The notes under the pieces: generated by a model
What the model was told of the DNA's origin: nothing
Seen by the model: the letters and a program-made list of their open reading frames with translations, nothing else
Database searches by the model: none
Shown here: piece by piece, positions 53,252 to 63,192 of the stretch
Numbering within the stretch: the stretch's first letter is position 1
Layout of the letters: each line of letters starts with the position of its first letter
Origin: Flavobacterium psychrophilum
GTDB taxonomy: Bacteria > Bacteroidota > Bacteroidia > Flavobacteriales > Flavobacteriaceae
Reading direction: 5' to 3'
Length of the DNA: 64,000 nucleotides
Assembly: GCA_022730285.1 (NCBI GenBank)
Contig: DZCQ01000005.1
Span: 27,528 to 91,527, forward strand
Position numbers and translations under genes: made by a program

Positions 53252-53370
53252 GTGTTTTAAATTTTTGAAATTACCAAATATTTTTTTTGGGTTGCTATTT
53301 TGTAATTCCTTTTTTTTTATTAATATTGACAAATAAATATAGAGCAACTATTTTTTAGAATCTTTTAGAA

Positions 53371-53649
53371 ATGAGAAAGAGCAAAATTACTGAATTAGAT
53401 AAAGATAATTTAGAAAGACTTATTACAATGGCTCAAGAAGAAAGAAAACCTTTTGATGCTATTAAGGAAGAATTTGGAATACCAGAAAGTGAGGTTACGG
53501 AATTTATGCGTAAGCGTTTGCCAAAGGATAAATTTGAAATCTGGAAGAAAAAGTCACTTGCAACAAAGTCAAAACCAAAACAAATAAATATAGATGAGTT
53601 TGATGAAGATTTAGATGGAAAATATTATTTGAAAAACAAATTTGATTAA
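53371..53649 (+). CDS. DUF2805 (TIGR03643 family) small protein
   Basis: A 92-residue basic protein. The run DAIKEEFGIPESEVTEFMRK (near residue 30), then FEIWKKK and the C-terminal lysine-rich tail, match DUF2805/TIGR03643, a small family of unknown function in Bacteroidota and other bacteria. The first half resembles a helix-turn-helix (AQEERKPFDAIKEEFGIPES), so nucleic-acid binding is possible but unproven. It converges on the PaaK-like gene 9 bp away. Confidence 0.78.
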   Translation: MRKSKITELDKDNLERLITMAQEERKPFDAIKEEFGIPESEVTEFMRKRLPKDKFEIWKKKSLATKSKPKQINIDEFDEDLDGKYYLKNKFD

Positions 53650-53658
53650 TCTTGCCTA

Positions 53659-54945
53659 CTATCTTTTATCAAAAAAGTGAATTGGCTTTCTACTCATAGG
53701 ATTAAATACTAACGAAGATAATACTGTTTTTTCTATAAATTCAATTCTAGGCGTAACTCTGAGTTTTGCTCGAAAATGGTCTTTAATTTCCTGTAAAAAA
53801 CTATTTGTTTGTGTTTTAGAAGCAATTTTAATCACAATTTCATCAGTCCCTAAATTGTTTGTATAAATCTCTATAACATGAAGTTCAATATCTTCAAAAT
53901 TAGTTAATATATCGTTCATTGCTGGAGGATATAAGGTGGTTCCTTTGTATTTAATCATTTGTTGTTTTCTTCCTAAAACAGGACCTACACGAATAGTATT
54001 TCTGCCACAGAGGCAAGGTTTGTTGTGTAATTGCACAATATCACCAGTTTTAAATCTAATCAGTGGCATTGCCTCAACTCCTAGGGTTGTAAAGGCAAGT
54101 TCGCCAACCTCCCCGTTTTTAACTGGATTATTATTATTGTCTAAAACTTCGATAATAATTAATTCTGGATGATGATGTCCACCCACACCAAACTTACATT
54201 CTGTGAAGGCTGTACTCATCTCAGTAGAAGCATAGGTAGAAAAAAGTTGTATATTCCACTTATCGGTTATTTTTTTAGACAAAATGCTTTGCGTAAAATC
54301 TTGATTTCTAAGAGATTCTCCAATACAAATTGCTCCTTTAATACTAGATTTGTTGTAATTTATTTCATGATTTTCGGCATATTCTATGAGTTTTAATAAA
54401 AATGATGGAACGGTAATTAAATAAGTAGGTTTGTATTTTAAAATAGAATCCCATTGTAATTCTGGGATTCCAGCTCCAACTCTAATTACTCCAACTTTCA
54501 TTTTTCGTAACCCCAAAAAATATGCAAGACCTGCCATAAACCGTCTATCCATTGTAGTCATAAGCTGTACTACATCTCCTTCTTTTATTCCTGTACAGTC
54601 AAAGGAAATCGCTTCGTTGTATGCTAATCTGTTTAAATCATTATCAGTTAATCCAAAAGTTACTGGATCTCCAAGAGTTCCAGAAGTGGTAGCATAATCT
54701 ATAATTTTGTGTGTTGGAACGCAAAGAAAATCATCATTGTTTTTTTGTAAGTCTTCCTTTGTGGTTGGTGGTATTTTTTGTAAATCTTTAATTGTTTTTA
54801 TCTCAGAAATCAAAATATGTTCTCTTTGGAAAAGTTTTTTGTAATAGGGAGAATTTTCAGCAACATAGATAAGTGTTTCCGAAAGTTTTTGCTCTTGAAA
54901 TTTCTTAATCTCATCTACCGAAGCGGTTTCTATTTTTGGAATCAT
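53659..54945 (-). CDS. Phenylacetate-CoA ligase (PaaK)-like adenylating enzyme
   Basis: A 428-residue ANL-superfamily enzyme. The AMP-binding loop is ATTSGTLGDPVTFGLT (near residue 85), followed by STYASTEMSTAFTEC and PLIRFKTGDIVQLHNKPCLCGRN, typical of PaaK. It probably activates an aromatic or phenylpropanoid-type acid. In flexirubin clusters such a ligase is thought to load the 4-hydroxycinnamoyl starter of the aryl polyene; that role here is inferred from context. It is the last gene of the pigment operon, and its ATG overlaps the preceding stop by four bases. Confidence 0.83.
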   Translation of the reverse strand: MIPKIETASVDEIKKFQEQKLSETLIYVAENSPYYKKLFQREHILISEIKTIKDLQKIPPTTKEDLQKNNDDFLCVPTHKIIDYATTSGTLGDPVTFGLTDNDLNRLAYNEAISFDCTGIKEGDVVQLMTTMDRRFMAGLAYFLGLRKMKVGVIRVGAGIPELQWDSILKYKPTYLITVPSFLLKLIEYAENHEINYNKSSIKGAICIGESLRNQDFTQSILSKKITDKWNIQLFSTYASTEMSTAFTECKFGVGGHHHPELIIIEVLDNNNNPVKNGEVGELAFTTLGVEAMPLIRFKTGDIVQLHNKPCLCGRNTIRVGPVLGRKQQMIKYKGTTLYPPAMNDILTNFEDIELHVIEIYTNNLGTDEIVIKIASKTQTNSFLQEIKDHFRAKLRVTPRIEFIEKTVLSSLVFNPMSRKPIHFFDKR

Positions 54946-56618
54946 TTTAATTTATGTGCTATTTTTTTTAAATATTTTTCTATTTCTATTTTTTCAGGCA
55001 AAGTGGTTATTTCTTTAGTTAGTGCTTTTTCAAATTCTAATTTTGCTAAATTGTATTGTTTTGTAAGATAGTAATATTTTCCTGTTTTAAAATACACCAC
55101 CCAATAATCAGGGTTTAAAGATTGGTAATTTTGAATAAAATTAATCGAAATTACTGCCTTTTTATTTAATAATAGATCTATTTTTTCATCTTCAATTCTA
55201 AATAATTCATACTTTTTAAAAGTATCGGAATCTACAAAAGAATCTTTTTTAATATTTAATTTTTCTATTTGCAAAGATTGAATGTCCTCTGGGTTTCTTT
55301 TTTGGTTAAATATATTATTTAAATCGTAACAAACAAATTCACCTAGTTGGTAGGGGTTTGCAGAGACCCAAACCAATAATTGTTCAGGTTTAAAAATAAT
55401 TCCATGATGTGCCAATAATTGATTTATTGCTTTTTCGTTTCCATAGCCTAAAAGCAAGTTATTTACTCCTTTTGTATTTCTTAGAATATTTGCGGCAATT
55501 TGCGGGTTAATCTTAGGGTTTTCGTTTAGTAATTCTAACATTCTATTATACCTGTATTGTGAGTGACTATTTTTTATTTGCTCTGTATTCCGACTATCTT
55601 CTTTTAGTTCGTTACTCTGAAAATGGTTAGAACAAACAAGTTCATTTGTATTTGGAACGTCATATACCCCAAAATTATTAGGGGATACTTCTATTAAAAT
55701 TGCTTTTTTATCATAAGCACTCCCCACCATGATGGACTCTGATACAAAAACTTTTTTGCTTTTTGCTATTGTGATTGCTTCGTCAATATTTTTTGCATAT
55801 TGCAAAATTTCTCTGCTTACTATGGATATGGGTGTTTTGGCAATAAGTGGAATTTTAGATTTTCCAGCATTAATGGTGATGGTTACCCCTTTGTTATTCA
55901 TGCCAGAACATACTCCTATCATGCCTGCCCATGTAACCATCATAAAAGGGTATCCTTTTTCTGGATTTACAAATGCTACAATTTTATCTTTAGCAAATTC
56001 ATCTCCCGCATAAAAATCAAAGTTTCGTCCAATAATTAGGCTTCCATCTTCCGATTTATTCCCCCATGCGGCAAAGGAAGTACAACCAACTAGTGCTAAG
56101 TCTTGTAGTGCGTGTCCTATATCATGTGCACCATGCAGGTATAAAGAACGTAAATATGCTGGGGCAATATTGTCAAAATTTGAAGAAGAATATCTGGAAA
56201 TACCATATATTTCTGTTTTATATTCTTCAGGAACGTTTAAGTATAATTTTCGGTTATACCATTTTAGAAAGCCTCTTAGCAATTTTTGTTTTGTTTTAGA
56301 GGGTAGTAAATTATTAATTTTTGAAAAAAATACTGTTTCTTGTTTTTTTAATAAACTATCGGTTAATGCTCCAGCTATTAAACCACGTTGTAGAGCATCT
56401 CCTTCTAAATAAAGCTCCCATAAACCTTGCTTATTTTTAAGTAAAAAATTGTTTCCTACCGAATATTTTGTATTAGAATATTTTTTTACAACAGGAATGT
56501 CGTTGTTATATTCCTTTAGTTGAGGTTGGTGGTGCAATGAATTGTACGTTCCACACGACAATTGCATTGTGAATAATAATGCACAAATAAATATATTTAT
56601 ATATCTTGTTGACTGCAT
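54942..56618 (-). CDS. C45-type Ntn hydrolase lipoprotein (acyl-CoA:6-APA acyltransferase-like)
   Basis: A 558-residue exported protein with an N-terminal lipoprotein-like signal (FTMQLSCGTY, Cys22) and an Ntn-hydrolase domain. The nucleophile candidate is Cys179 in LVGCTSFAAWGNKSED, with IIGRNFDFYAGDEFA and WAGMIGVCSGMNNKGVTIT following, as in choloylglycine hydrolase and penicillin acyltransferase relatives. In Ntn enzymes this Cys becomes N-terminal after self-cleavage. In flexirubin-type operons such a protein could form or cleave an ester or amide. The 5' end overlaps the oxidoreductase gene by 22 bp. Confidence 0.8.
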   Translation of the reverse strand: MQSTRYINIFICALLFTMQLSCGTYNSLHHQPQLKEYNNDIPVVKKYSNTKYSVGNNFLLKNKQGLWELYLEGDALQRGLIAGALTDSLLKKQETVFFSKINNLLPSKTKQKLLRGFLKWYNRKLYLNVPEEYKTEIYGISRYSSSNFDNIAPAYLRSLYLHGAHDIGHALQDLALVGCTSFAAWGNKSEDGSLIIGRNFDFYAGDEFAKDKIVAFVNPEKGYPFMMVTWAGMIGVCSGMNNKGVTITINAGKSKIPLIAKTPISIVSREILQYAKNIDEAITIAKSKKVFVSESIMVGSAYDKKAILIEVSPNNFGVYDVPNTNELVCSNHFQSNELKEDSRNTEQIKNSHSQYRYNRMLELLNENPKINPQIAANILRNTKGVNNLLLGYGNEKAINQLLAHHGIIFKPEQLLVWVSANPYQLGEFVCYDLNNIFNQKRNPEDIQSLQIEKLNIKKDSFVDSDTFKKYELFRIEDEKIDLLLNKKAVISINFIQNYQSLNPDYWVVYFKTGKYYYLTKQYNLAKLEFEKALTKEITTLPEKIEIEKYLKKIAHKLK

Positions 56619-58135
56619 TTATTTTCTTGAAAAGAGTTAATTTTATTTACTAAATATTCTTTACCTACAATTTCAGAACAAGTAACAACTGCCCCAATGG
56701 TCACTCCTAACACCCCATGCATATTAATACTTTGTCCAGTTAGTAATAAGTTGTCTAATTTAGTTTTACTTGCAATAAATGTTATCATAGAATTGTTAGA
56801 ATCTTTTTCATAGCCATACATATTGCCTTGATGTCCACCTATAAAATCCCTGTAAGACAATGGTGTTGAGCAATGTATGGATTTAATACAATTTCTAATG
56901 GAGGGAAATTTTATTTCGATTTCTTGCAAAAATCTTTCTGTTTTTCTGTTTTTAAATTCTTCATAACTTTCGCCTCTATCCTTTTTTTCTGCGGTTGTAT
57001 TTTTGGTATGATGCCATGGTTTTAAATCATCATATTTCATGTAAGTAATAAAGGTCATGCCATCTGCCCATTCGGTATTTTTACTAGCATTCATAGAAGA
57101 CATATACGCCATAGGCCAAGAATTTTCTGTGTATTCTTGTGAAGTCCAGATGTTATCAACGCTTTTAAAATGGTAATAATTATGATTTAAGTATGGAAAA
57201 GACTTTGGTTTAAATACAATGTACAAACTAAAGGCAGAAATCCCACCTTTTAAACTATCAATTCTTTTGAAATATGATTTCCTGAAGTTATTTTCGCCAA
57301 CCATTTTTAAGGTTGCTTTCGGGTCTATATTTGAAATAAAAGTTTTGCCATAAATTGTATTTCCATCTTTTGTTTGTGCCGAAATAACCTTGTTTTCTTC
57401 TACATTAAAACGCACCACTTCTTGGTATTTATATACTTCTCCACCATTTAGCTTTAGTTGCTTGATAAGTTGTTTGGTTATTTGACTGCCACCATTTATA
57501 CATCTCCAAGCACTTTGTATATAAGAGTTTACAGAAAGTGCATGTACATAGAATGGAGATTTTTCTGGAATTCCCGCATATAAAAAGTTAGTGCCGCTTA
57601 GTACCGCTTGTAATTTTTTGTTCTCTGTAAAACTCTCAATATGTTCTTTTGCATTTATCGCTAAAATATCGTTGTTGTATTCCCCTTCGTGGTTTAAGTT
57701 ATATAACGGAAAATAATTACACGTTTTTATTATCTCTTGGCAATATCTTTGGATGTTTTCTTTTTCTTCTGGAAAGAAATTTGTTAATTGATGGATAAAG
57801 TTTTCATAACCTTGTGCATGAGGAAATTCTTCATTGCTATCTTCAAGTGAAACAATATCAAAGCCATTTTCATTCATTTTTTGGATGTTCAAATCTTGCA
57901 TTATACCAAGATAATTAAAGTATTGGTATAAATTTTGCCCTTTTTTCAAGCCACCTATGTAATGAATTCCTGTGTCAAAAATGGTTTTGTCTCTCACAAA
58001 TGTTTGTAAGTTTCCACCAAACTGGTTATTTTTTTCTAACACGCAAACACTATACCCCTCTTTTGCTAATATCACAGCCGATACTAATCCGCCAAGTCCG
58101 CTACCAATTATAACTATATCGTATTCCTTTTTCAT
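56597..58135 (-). CDS. FAD-dependent phytoene-desaturase-like oxidoreductase
   Basis: A 512-residue flavoprotein. The N-terminal FAD motif is IIGSGLGGLVSAVILAKEG, followed by CVLEKNNQFGGNLQTF (the CrtI-type second motif); INMHGVLGVTIGAVVT ends it. It resembles phytoene desaturases and retinol saturases. Flexirubin clusters carry such a gene, presumably for polyene or ring oxidation. It is translationally coupled to the MMPL gene upstream (ATG over TGA, four-base overlap) and to the C45 gene downstream. The substrate is inferred from context. Confidence 0.85.
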   Translation of the reverse strand: MKKEYDIVIIGSGLGGLVSAVILAKEGYSVCVLEKNNQFGGNLQTFVRDKTIFDTGIHYIGGLKKGQNLYQYFNYLGIMQDLNIQKMNENGFDIVSLEDSNEEFPHAQGYENFIHQLTNFFPEEKENIQRYCQEIIKTCNYFPLYNLNHEGEYNNDILAINAKEHIESFTENKKLQAVLSGTNFLYAGIPEKSPFYVHALSVNSYIQSAWRCINGGSQITKQLIKQLKLNGGEVYKYQEVVRFNVEENKVISAQTKDGNTIYGKTFISNIDPKATLKMVGENNFRKSYFKRIDSLKGGISAFSLYIVFKPKSFPYLNHNYYHFKSVDNIWTSQEYTENSWPMAYMSSMNASKNTEWADGMTFITYMKYDDLKPWHHTKNTTAEKKDRGESYEEFKNRKTERFLQEIEIKFPSIRNCIKSIHCSTPLSYRDFIGGHQGNMYGYEKDSNNSMITFIASKTKLDNLLLTGQSINMHGVLGVTIGAVVTCSEIVGKEYLVNKINSFQENKCSQQDI

Positions 58136-61100
58136 AGTTTCTTTAAAACTGCCATTTCATTTGTTTTTAGCTGAATTGTAAAGCCAATTGCTGCAAAATT
58201 ACTTATATTTTGGATTTGTTTTAGTAAAATTAATGTTCCTGTAAATGTACTTATTTCTTCTAAAAAAATGTTGTTGGAGATTAAAATTACTTGGTATTTT
58301 TCAAAAACAATAGGCTTTTTGTCTAAATAGGTAATAGTTCTCTTTTTTAAATAGCAATTAGTTTTGGCTACATTTCTATAGTTTTCATCTTCTATGTAAC
58401 TATCAATTTTTCGTTGCGATTGCTGTAAAGATAATAAAATATCTAACTCGCCATAATCATTCGCAAAATGCAATATGGTATCTTTTGCTCCAACAAAACT
58501 GTTTATTCTAAAAAATAGATGGTTGTTTTTAATAAAGTTATTTTTAACCGATTGAATAATATCTGTTTCTTTATAGTCAAAACTATTTAGCAAAGTGGAT
58601 TTAAAATAGAGAGCATCTTCTTGTTCGTTTCTAATTTGTTGGTATTTTTCTTTAAAATAGATGTTAATTTTTTTCGTTCTATCTTTATAATTTAAACCAA
58701 AAGAAGTGTCTTTTATAGCTATTCTGTCCAATATTTTTACAGTTGTTTTTGCTTTGTATAGCATAAAATCTCCCTTTGGAGAGCCTTCTGAATAGCCATG
58801 AATTATAATTGGAATGATGTCTAAATTAAATTGTTCGGCCAAGAAAAAAGCTCCTTTATGAAAACGCTTTACCGTGTTATCTACCGATCTTGTTCCTTCT
58901 GGGAAAACCATCAGCGAATATCCTTGGTTTACTTTTTCTTGTAAATGTTCTATTCCATTATCAATACCACTAGAAACTGGATAAAAGCCTGCGAGTCTAA
59001 CTCCTTTTCCAAAAAACGGCGAATTGTAAACCCAATCGCTTACTAGAAAAATTATTTTCGGACTTAACATTCCTACAGCAAGAATATCCAAAAAAGAGGT
59101 GTGGTTTGCTATTATTACCGCTGGTTTTTCAAAATTTTCATTCCTTGAATTTAGTATTTTTCTTTTTACAGACGGATAGGTTAAAAACACAGAATACATA
59201 AATTTAGACATTATATAATGAAAAGCTTGCATTTTTTTAGCTTTGGAAATAGGTGTAATTTTTACCATTATTGTTCCAATGATAGATAAAATTAAACCTC
59301 CTAAACCATAGTATAAAAAGGAAAGTGTAGAATGCAGTAATCTTTTTAACTCAAAGGGTGGGTTTCCCTTTTGCACCTGAAATCCTACAAAGAAATAAAA
59401 AACCAATGGTTGTACTACAAATGTTATTAATAATGCCGAGAAAATACCAATTATCCCAATTAAGGCAATAGATTGTAATGCAGGATGTTTGGCAATAATA
59501 AGTACTCCAATACCTAAAATTGTAGTTGCTACCGATAGTAATATGGAAGTTTTGTAAGTAGGTAATTCAATTTTACCAAAGGTATGTTCCTTTTGTAATG
59601 CCATGGTCATAAATATGCTGTAATCTACACCAATACCGAATATTAATGTGCAAACTATAATATTAATTACATTAAATTGAATGCTAAAAAGACCCATTGT
59701 TCCTGTTGTAATTAGCCAGCTTACAGCAATAGGAATAATGCTAACTATTACCAATTCTATTCGTTTGAAAGTAAGAAATAGAACAATAAATATTAGAATA
59801 AAAGAATAGTTAACCAGTTTTTCAAAATTAGATTTAAGAGCCGAAAGAAAGACCTGATTGGTTTCTTGTCTGTCTATGACAACAATGTTTTTTTGTTTTT
59901 TAATTTCTTTTATAAAAGTATCTCTTAGATTTGGTCTTACTTTCACCAAATTAGAAATGGTATATAAACCATTTTTAGAAGCGACAAATTCATCTATAAA
60001 AAGAGCTTTAACTTTTGCGTATTCTGATACAGATATTGGTTTAAATCTTTTGTTTAGGGTTTCATAAAATGGTAAAAAGCTGTTTTCTTTAAAGCCAAAT
60101 TTATTTCCGTTGGTTATTAAATTAGTAGTTACTTGTTTTACTTTTTGTGTGTTCCAAAACGCATTCCATTCTTTAATTTTTTGCGATTGTAATTCTTTGG
60201 ATAACAAAATGCCACCAATAGAACTGAAATGTGTTATTTTGTTGTTAGCTTTATATTGCTCTAAATTATTAAAAAGAAGATTATTTTGATTAATTGCTTC
60301 TTCATAGTTTTTTCCGTAAGAAACTAAGTAGATGGATTTTGCAGACCCATTTGCAATTTTTTCTAAATACTTTTCTGTCTTTTTTAACTCTGGTGTCATA
60401 AAATTTAATGAAGACAAATTATCGTTAAAAGTCACTTTATGGTAGGTAAAAGCAGAAATACCAAGTAGAACAAGTACTATAATTATGAAAAATTTATTTT
60501 TATGATACGGATAAGTGCCTAAGTTATCTATAATATTGCTTTTTGCATTACTTTTTTCTGCCTTTTCTGTCTTTTTAGGCTTGTATAAAAGCGGAATGAA
60601 TACTAACGAAAAAATGGTTGTTGCAATAACGCTTAATGCTGCAAAAATAGCCAAGTCTTGCAATGCTTCTGATTGTATAAAAAACAAACACAAAAATGTA
60701 ATAGCAGTTGTAATACCACAAACTAACAGTGGTTTACTTATATCTTTGTACAAAAGTTTAATGTCTCTTTTGTTTCGTAAGTGTGTTAAAACATAAATAG
60801 AATAATCGGTGGTTTCTCCTAATAAGATAGAACTTATTCCTAGCGAAATTGCCGAAATAGTTCCTTTTGTAAAATATAAAACGCTAAGTGCAAGCAGTGC
60901 TCCACAAATGGAAGGAATAAAAATAAGTATTGGGGTTGCAATATTTCGATAAAAAAATGCCAATATTAATATTAAACTCAACGTTGCAAATATAGACGTG
61001 TTTCGTACATCTGCTTTTATTTGAGTAGCATTTGCAACCGCAACTGGCGTAGCTCCGTAGTAGCTTAAAACCGTTTTATTATTAAATTGTTTGTTTAACT

Positions 61101-61812
61101 TGTTTTTTATTTTTTCTATTTCTTGTACAAATTGTGTATTTTTGTCCGTTTCATTCGCTGCTAATTTTGGGGTTATAAACAGCAATAGGTTTTTTTTGTC
61201 TTTTGTTAAAACGTATCCGTTGTGCAACTCATAATCATCACCAATGCTTAATTGTTGCAGTTTTTTTAATCCTAAAAAAGAAATTCCTAGTGGGTCTTTT
61301 AAAATATAATTTTTAGAAATAATTCCAGATGGCGAAATGATAGATTTGTAAGCTGCAGAAATTGTTGTTGCAATACTATCCAATTTTAGCTTGTTCTGTA
61401 TAATGGAATAATCTTTTTTGTCTAAAAATAGCGGCAAATTTGCATATACAAAATCGTAGGTTTCTTGTAGGTTTTCGTCCTCCATTTTCCCTTGTATTTT
61501 TTTAACAAAAGGTTTGCATTTTGTATCTAATTCTTCTAAAAATAAATTAGCATATCGTGTTAAGCTATCTGGCGATTGATTTTGTGAGCTATGAATTACC
61601 AGTGTGATTTTATCCGCAAAATTTACTTGTTCTAAAACCTTAGAGGTAACTCCAGTTTGATTATTGGTAGGGATTAATTGTGTAATATTTTCCTGGAAAG
61701 ATATTCTACTTGCAAAATATCCCAAAAATAATACAAGACTAAATACAATTCCTGCAAATAGAAATTTCCTCTTCTGTGCAAATGTGTATATAGTTGTAAA
61801 AAATGAATTCAT
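58132..61812 (-). CDS. Trifunctional MMPL transporter / lysophospholipid acyltransferase / methyltransferase-like protein
   Basis: A 1226-residue three-part protein. Residues 1-850 or so form an RND/MMPL transporter: one N-terminal membrane segment, two periplasmic domains and two membrane bundles (near 270-420 and 680-850; ISSILLGETTDYSIYVLTH and IFGIGVDYSIFMTMALQ carry the conserved Asp). Next is a PlsC-type acyltransferase with IANHTSFLD (HX4D near 900) and FPEGTRSVD (near 970). The last 150 residues resemble a degraded class I methyltransferase: DYGELDILLSLQQSQ sits where the SAM motif would be, but a clean GxGxG is missing. It probably exports or places a lipid pigment. It is 2 bp downstream of the GT2 gene. 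Confidence 0.85.
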   Translation of the reverse strand: MNSFFTTIYTFAQKRKFLFAGIVFSLVLFLGYFASRISFQENITQLIPTNNQTGVTSKVLEQVNFADKITLVIHSSQNQSPDSLTRYANLFLEELDTKCKPFVKKIQGKMEDENLQETYDFVYANLPLFLDKKDYSIIQNKLKLDSIATTISAAYKSIISPSGIISKNYILKDPLGISFLGLKKLQQLSIGDDYELHNGYVLTKDKKNLLLFITPKLAANETDKNTQFVQEIEKIKNKLNKQFNNKTVLSYYGATPVAVANATQIKADVRNTSIFATLSLILILAFFYRNIATPILIFIPSICGALLALSVLYFTKGTISAISLGISSILLGETTDYSIYVLTHLRNKRDIKLLYKDISKPLLVCGITTAITFLCLFFIQSEALQDLAIFAALSVIATTIFSLVFIPLLYKPKKTEKAEKSNAKSNIIDNLGTYPYHKNKFFIIIVLVLLGISAFTYHKVTFNDNLSSLNFMTPELKKTEKYLEKIANGSAKSIYLVSYGKNYEEAINQNNLLFNNLEQYKANNKITHFSSIGGILLSKELQSQKIKEWNAFWNTQKVKQVTTNLITNGNKFGFKENSFLPFYETLNKRFKPISVSEYAKVKALFIDEFVASKNGLYTISNLVKVRPNLRDTFIKEIKKQKNIVVIDRQETNQVFLSALKSNFEKLVNYSFILIFIVLFLTFKRIELVIVSIIPIAVSWLITTGTMGLFSIQFNVINIIVCTLIFGIGVDYSIFMTMALQKEHTFGKIELPTYKTSILLSVATTILGIGVLIIAKHPALQSIALIGIIGIFSALLITFVVQPLVFYFFVGFQVQKGNPPFELKRLLHSTLSFLYYGLGGLILSIIGTIMVKITPISKAKKMQAFHYIMSKFMYSVFLTYPSVKRKILNSRNENFEKPAVIIANHTSFLDILAVGMLSPKIIFLVSDWVYNSPFFGKGVRLAGFYPVSSGIDNGIEHLQEKVNQGYSLMVFPEGTRSVDNTVKRFHKGAFFLAEQFNLDIIPIIIHGYSEGSPKGDFMLYKAKTTVKILDRIAIKDTSFGLNYKDRTKKINIYFKEKYQQIRNEQEDALYFKSTLLNSFDYKETDIIQSVKNNFIKNNHLFFRINSFVGAKDTILHFANDYGELDILLSLQQSQRKIDSYIEDENYRNVAKTNCYLKKRTITYLDKKPIVFEKYQVILISNNIFLEEISTFTGTLILLKQIQNISNFAAIGFTIQLKTNEMAVLKKL

Positions 61813-61814
61813 AC

Positions 61815-62981
61815 TTATTTTTTGCTAAAAGTACTAAAAATTGTTATTAAAGAATAAGTAATAATACCAAAAATTATCGAAACTATTGTTGCTAGAACAA
61901 AACTACCAATTAAATATTGCGTAAGATGATTTTGGAAGGAAGAGACATTTAAATTAGAAGGAAAAATAGTAGAATTAACCCCTAAAATTAAACCACCAAT
62001 ATACAACGAACAGTATATTATTACAGGAATAAAAGGTGGAAAACTAATGTTAGAAAAAGCAAAAGCAGTAACTTTGTTTAATTTAAAAAAAATGGCTAAA
62101 AAAAGTACAATTGCTGTTTGAAAACCCCAAAAAGGAGATATTCCTACAAAAACTCCTAGCATAACAGATAGCGTTTTTTTTAAAATACTATCATTATGAT
62201 GTATAATGTTTTCTAATATAAATTTTTTAAATCCTTTTTTTTTTAAACTTTGAACCTGATGAAGTGGTTTTATGTATAAAAGTGAAATAGTTACCAAAAC
62301 GGTATTTAAAACACTAATTCTGCTAAAATCTCTAAATGGTCTAAAATGCGAAACCCTTTCTGAGGGATCATACAAAACCCGAATAGGAATATTTTTTATT
62401 GGCACATGTTTCCAAGCAGTTCGCACTATTATTTCTATTTCAAATTCAAATTTAGTAGTATAAAATTTGATTGGTATTTTGTGTAAAGGATATAATCTAT
62501 AGCCAGATTGCGTGTCTTGTAAAGAAATTCCAGTTTCAAACCAAAACCAAAAATTAGAAAATTTATTGCCAAAGCTACTCTTTTTAGGAACATTCTCCTG
62601 TGTCATATTTCTACTTCCAATGAGTAATGCCTCGCCATTTTCTTGAATTTCTGTTAAAAAAAGCGGAATGTCTTCTGGATAATGCTGCCCATCAGAATCT
62701 ATGGTAATGGCATAATCAAACTCTAGTTCTAACGCTTTTTTAAAACCATTTTGCAACGCAACTCCTTTGCCAGAGTTTACCTCGTGTGTTAGTATAGTAA
62801 TGCTAGGATAATTTTTTAAAATGCCAATAGTAGCATCTGTCGAACCATCATTTACCACTATAACATGCTTGGTTTGTTGCAAAATAGAGTCTAAAACCCG
62901 AGCAAGTGTTTTGCAGTTATTGTATGTTGGTACAATAATACAGTAATTTATTTCTGATTTTAAAATTTCTTTTGTGTTCAT
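61815..62981 (-). CDS. GT2 glycosyltransferase with C-terminal DUF2062 membrane domain
   Basis: A 388-residue protein. The N-terminal GT2 domain shows IVPTYNNCKTLARVLDSIL, VVNDGSTDATIG and ITIDSDGQHYPED (DxD-like motif). About residues 265-385 form DUF2062, with membrane segments and the signature VMLGVFVGISPFWGFQTAIV. Such fusions accompany flexirubin clusters, where they may add a sugar or lipid headgroup; the true acceptor is unknown. It is the first visible gene of the operon; the region upstream is occupied by palindromic repeats and the RAYT gene. Confidence 0.85.
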   Translation of the reverse strand: MNTKEILKSEINYCIIVPTYNNCKTLARVLDSILQQTKHVIVVNDGSTDATIGILKNYPSITILTHEVNSGKGVALQNGFKKALELEFDYAITIDSDGQHYPEDIPLFLTEIQENGEALLIGSRNMTQENVPKKSSFGNKFSNFWFWFETGISLQDTQSGYRLYPLHKIPIKFYTTKFEFEIEIIVRTAWKHVPIKNIPIRVLYDPSERVSHFRPFRDFSRISVLNTVLVTISLLYIKPLHQVQSLKKKGFKKFILENIIHHNDSILKKTLSVMLGVFVGISPFWGFQTAIVLFLAIFFKLNKVTAFAFSNISFPPFIPVIIYCSLYIGGLILGVNSTIFPSNLNVSSFQNHLTQYLIGSFVLATIVSIIFGIITYSLITIFSTFSKK

Positions 62982-63011
62982 TTATTTATACAAATTTAGA
63001 TTTGGAATCCT

Positions 63012-63046
63012 TACCCCTGTCAGGGTTTTAAACCCTGACAGGGGTA
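63012..63046. repeat. Palindromic repeat R1 (35 bp)
   Basis: Left arm TACCCCTGTCAGGGTTT, central T and right arm AAACCCTGACAGGGGTA pair perfectly over 17 bp. It lies 30 bp upstream of the GT2 start. A tail of about 28 bp (GATGAAAAGGTCTTAGAACT and onward) follows. Confidence 0.9.
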
Positions 63047-63070
63047 GATGAAAAGGTCTTAGAACTCTTT

Positions 63071-63105
63071 TAACTCTATCAGGGTTTAAAACCATGATAG
63101 AGTTA
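63071..63105. repeat. Palindromic repeat R2 (35 bp)
   Basis: Left arm TAACTCTATCAGGGTTT, central A and right arm AAACCATGATAGAGTTA pair at 16 of 17 positions. The following tail GTTTAAAAGGTGTTAAAATT resembles the tail of R1. Confidence 0.88.
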
Positions 63106-63149
63106 GTTTAAAAGGTGTTAAAATTCTTTTACAATATCGTTTCATTATA

Positions 63150-63185
63150 TAACCCTTGTCAGGGTTTTAAGCCCTGACAGGGTTA
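63150..63185. repeat. Palindromic repeat R3 (36 bp)
   Basis: Left arm TAACCCTTGTCAGGGTTT and right arm AAGCCCTGACAGGGTTA pair with one extra T in the left arm and one G-T mismatch. It ends 7 bp from the RAYT stop codon and could act as a transcription stop for that gene. Confidence 0.87.
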
Positions 63186-63192
63186 TACTAAA

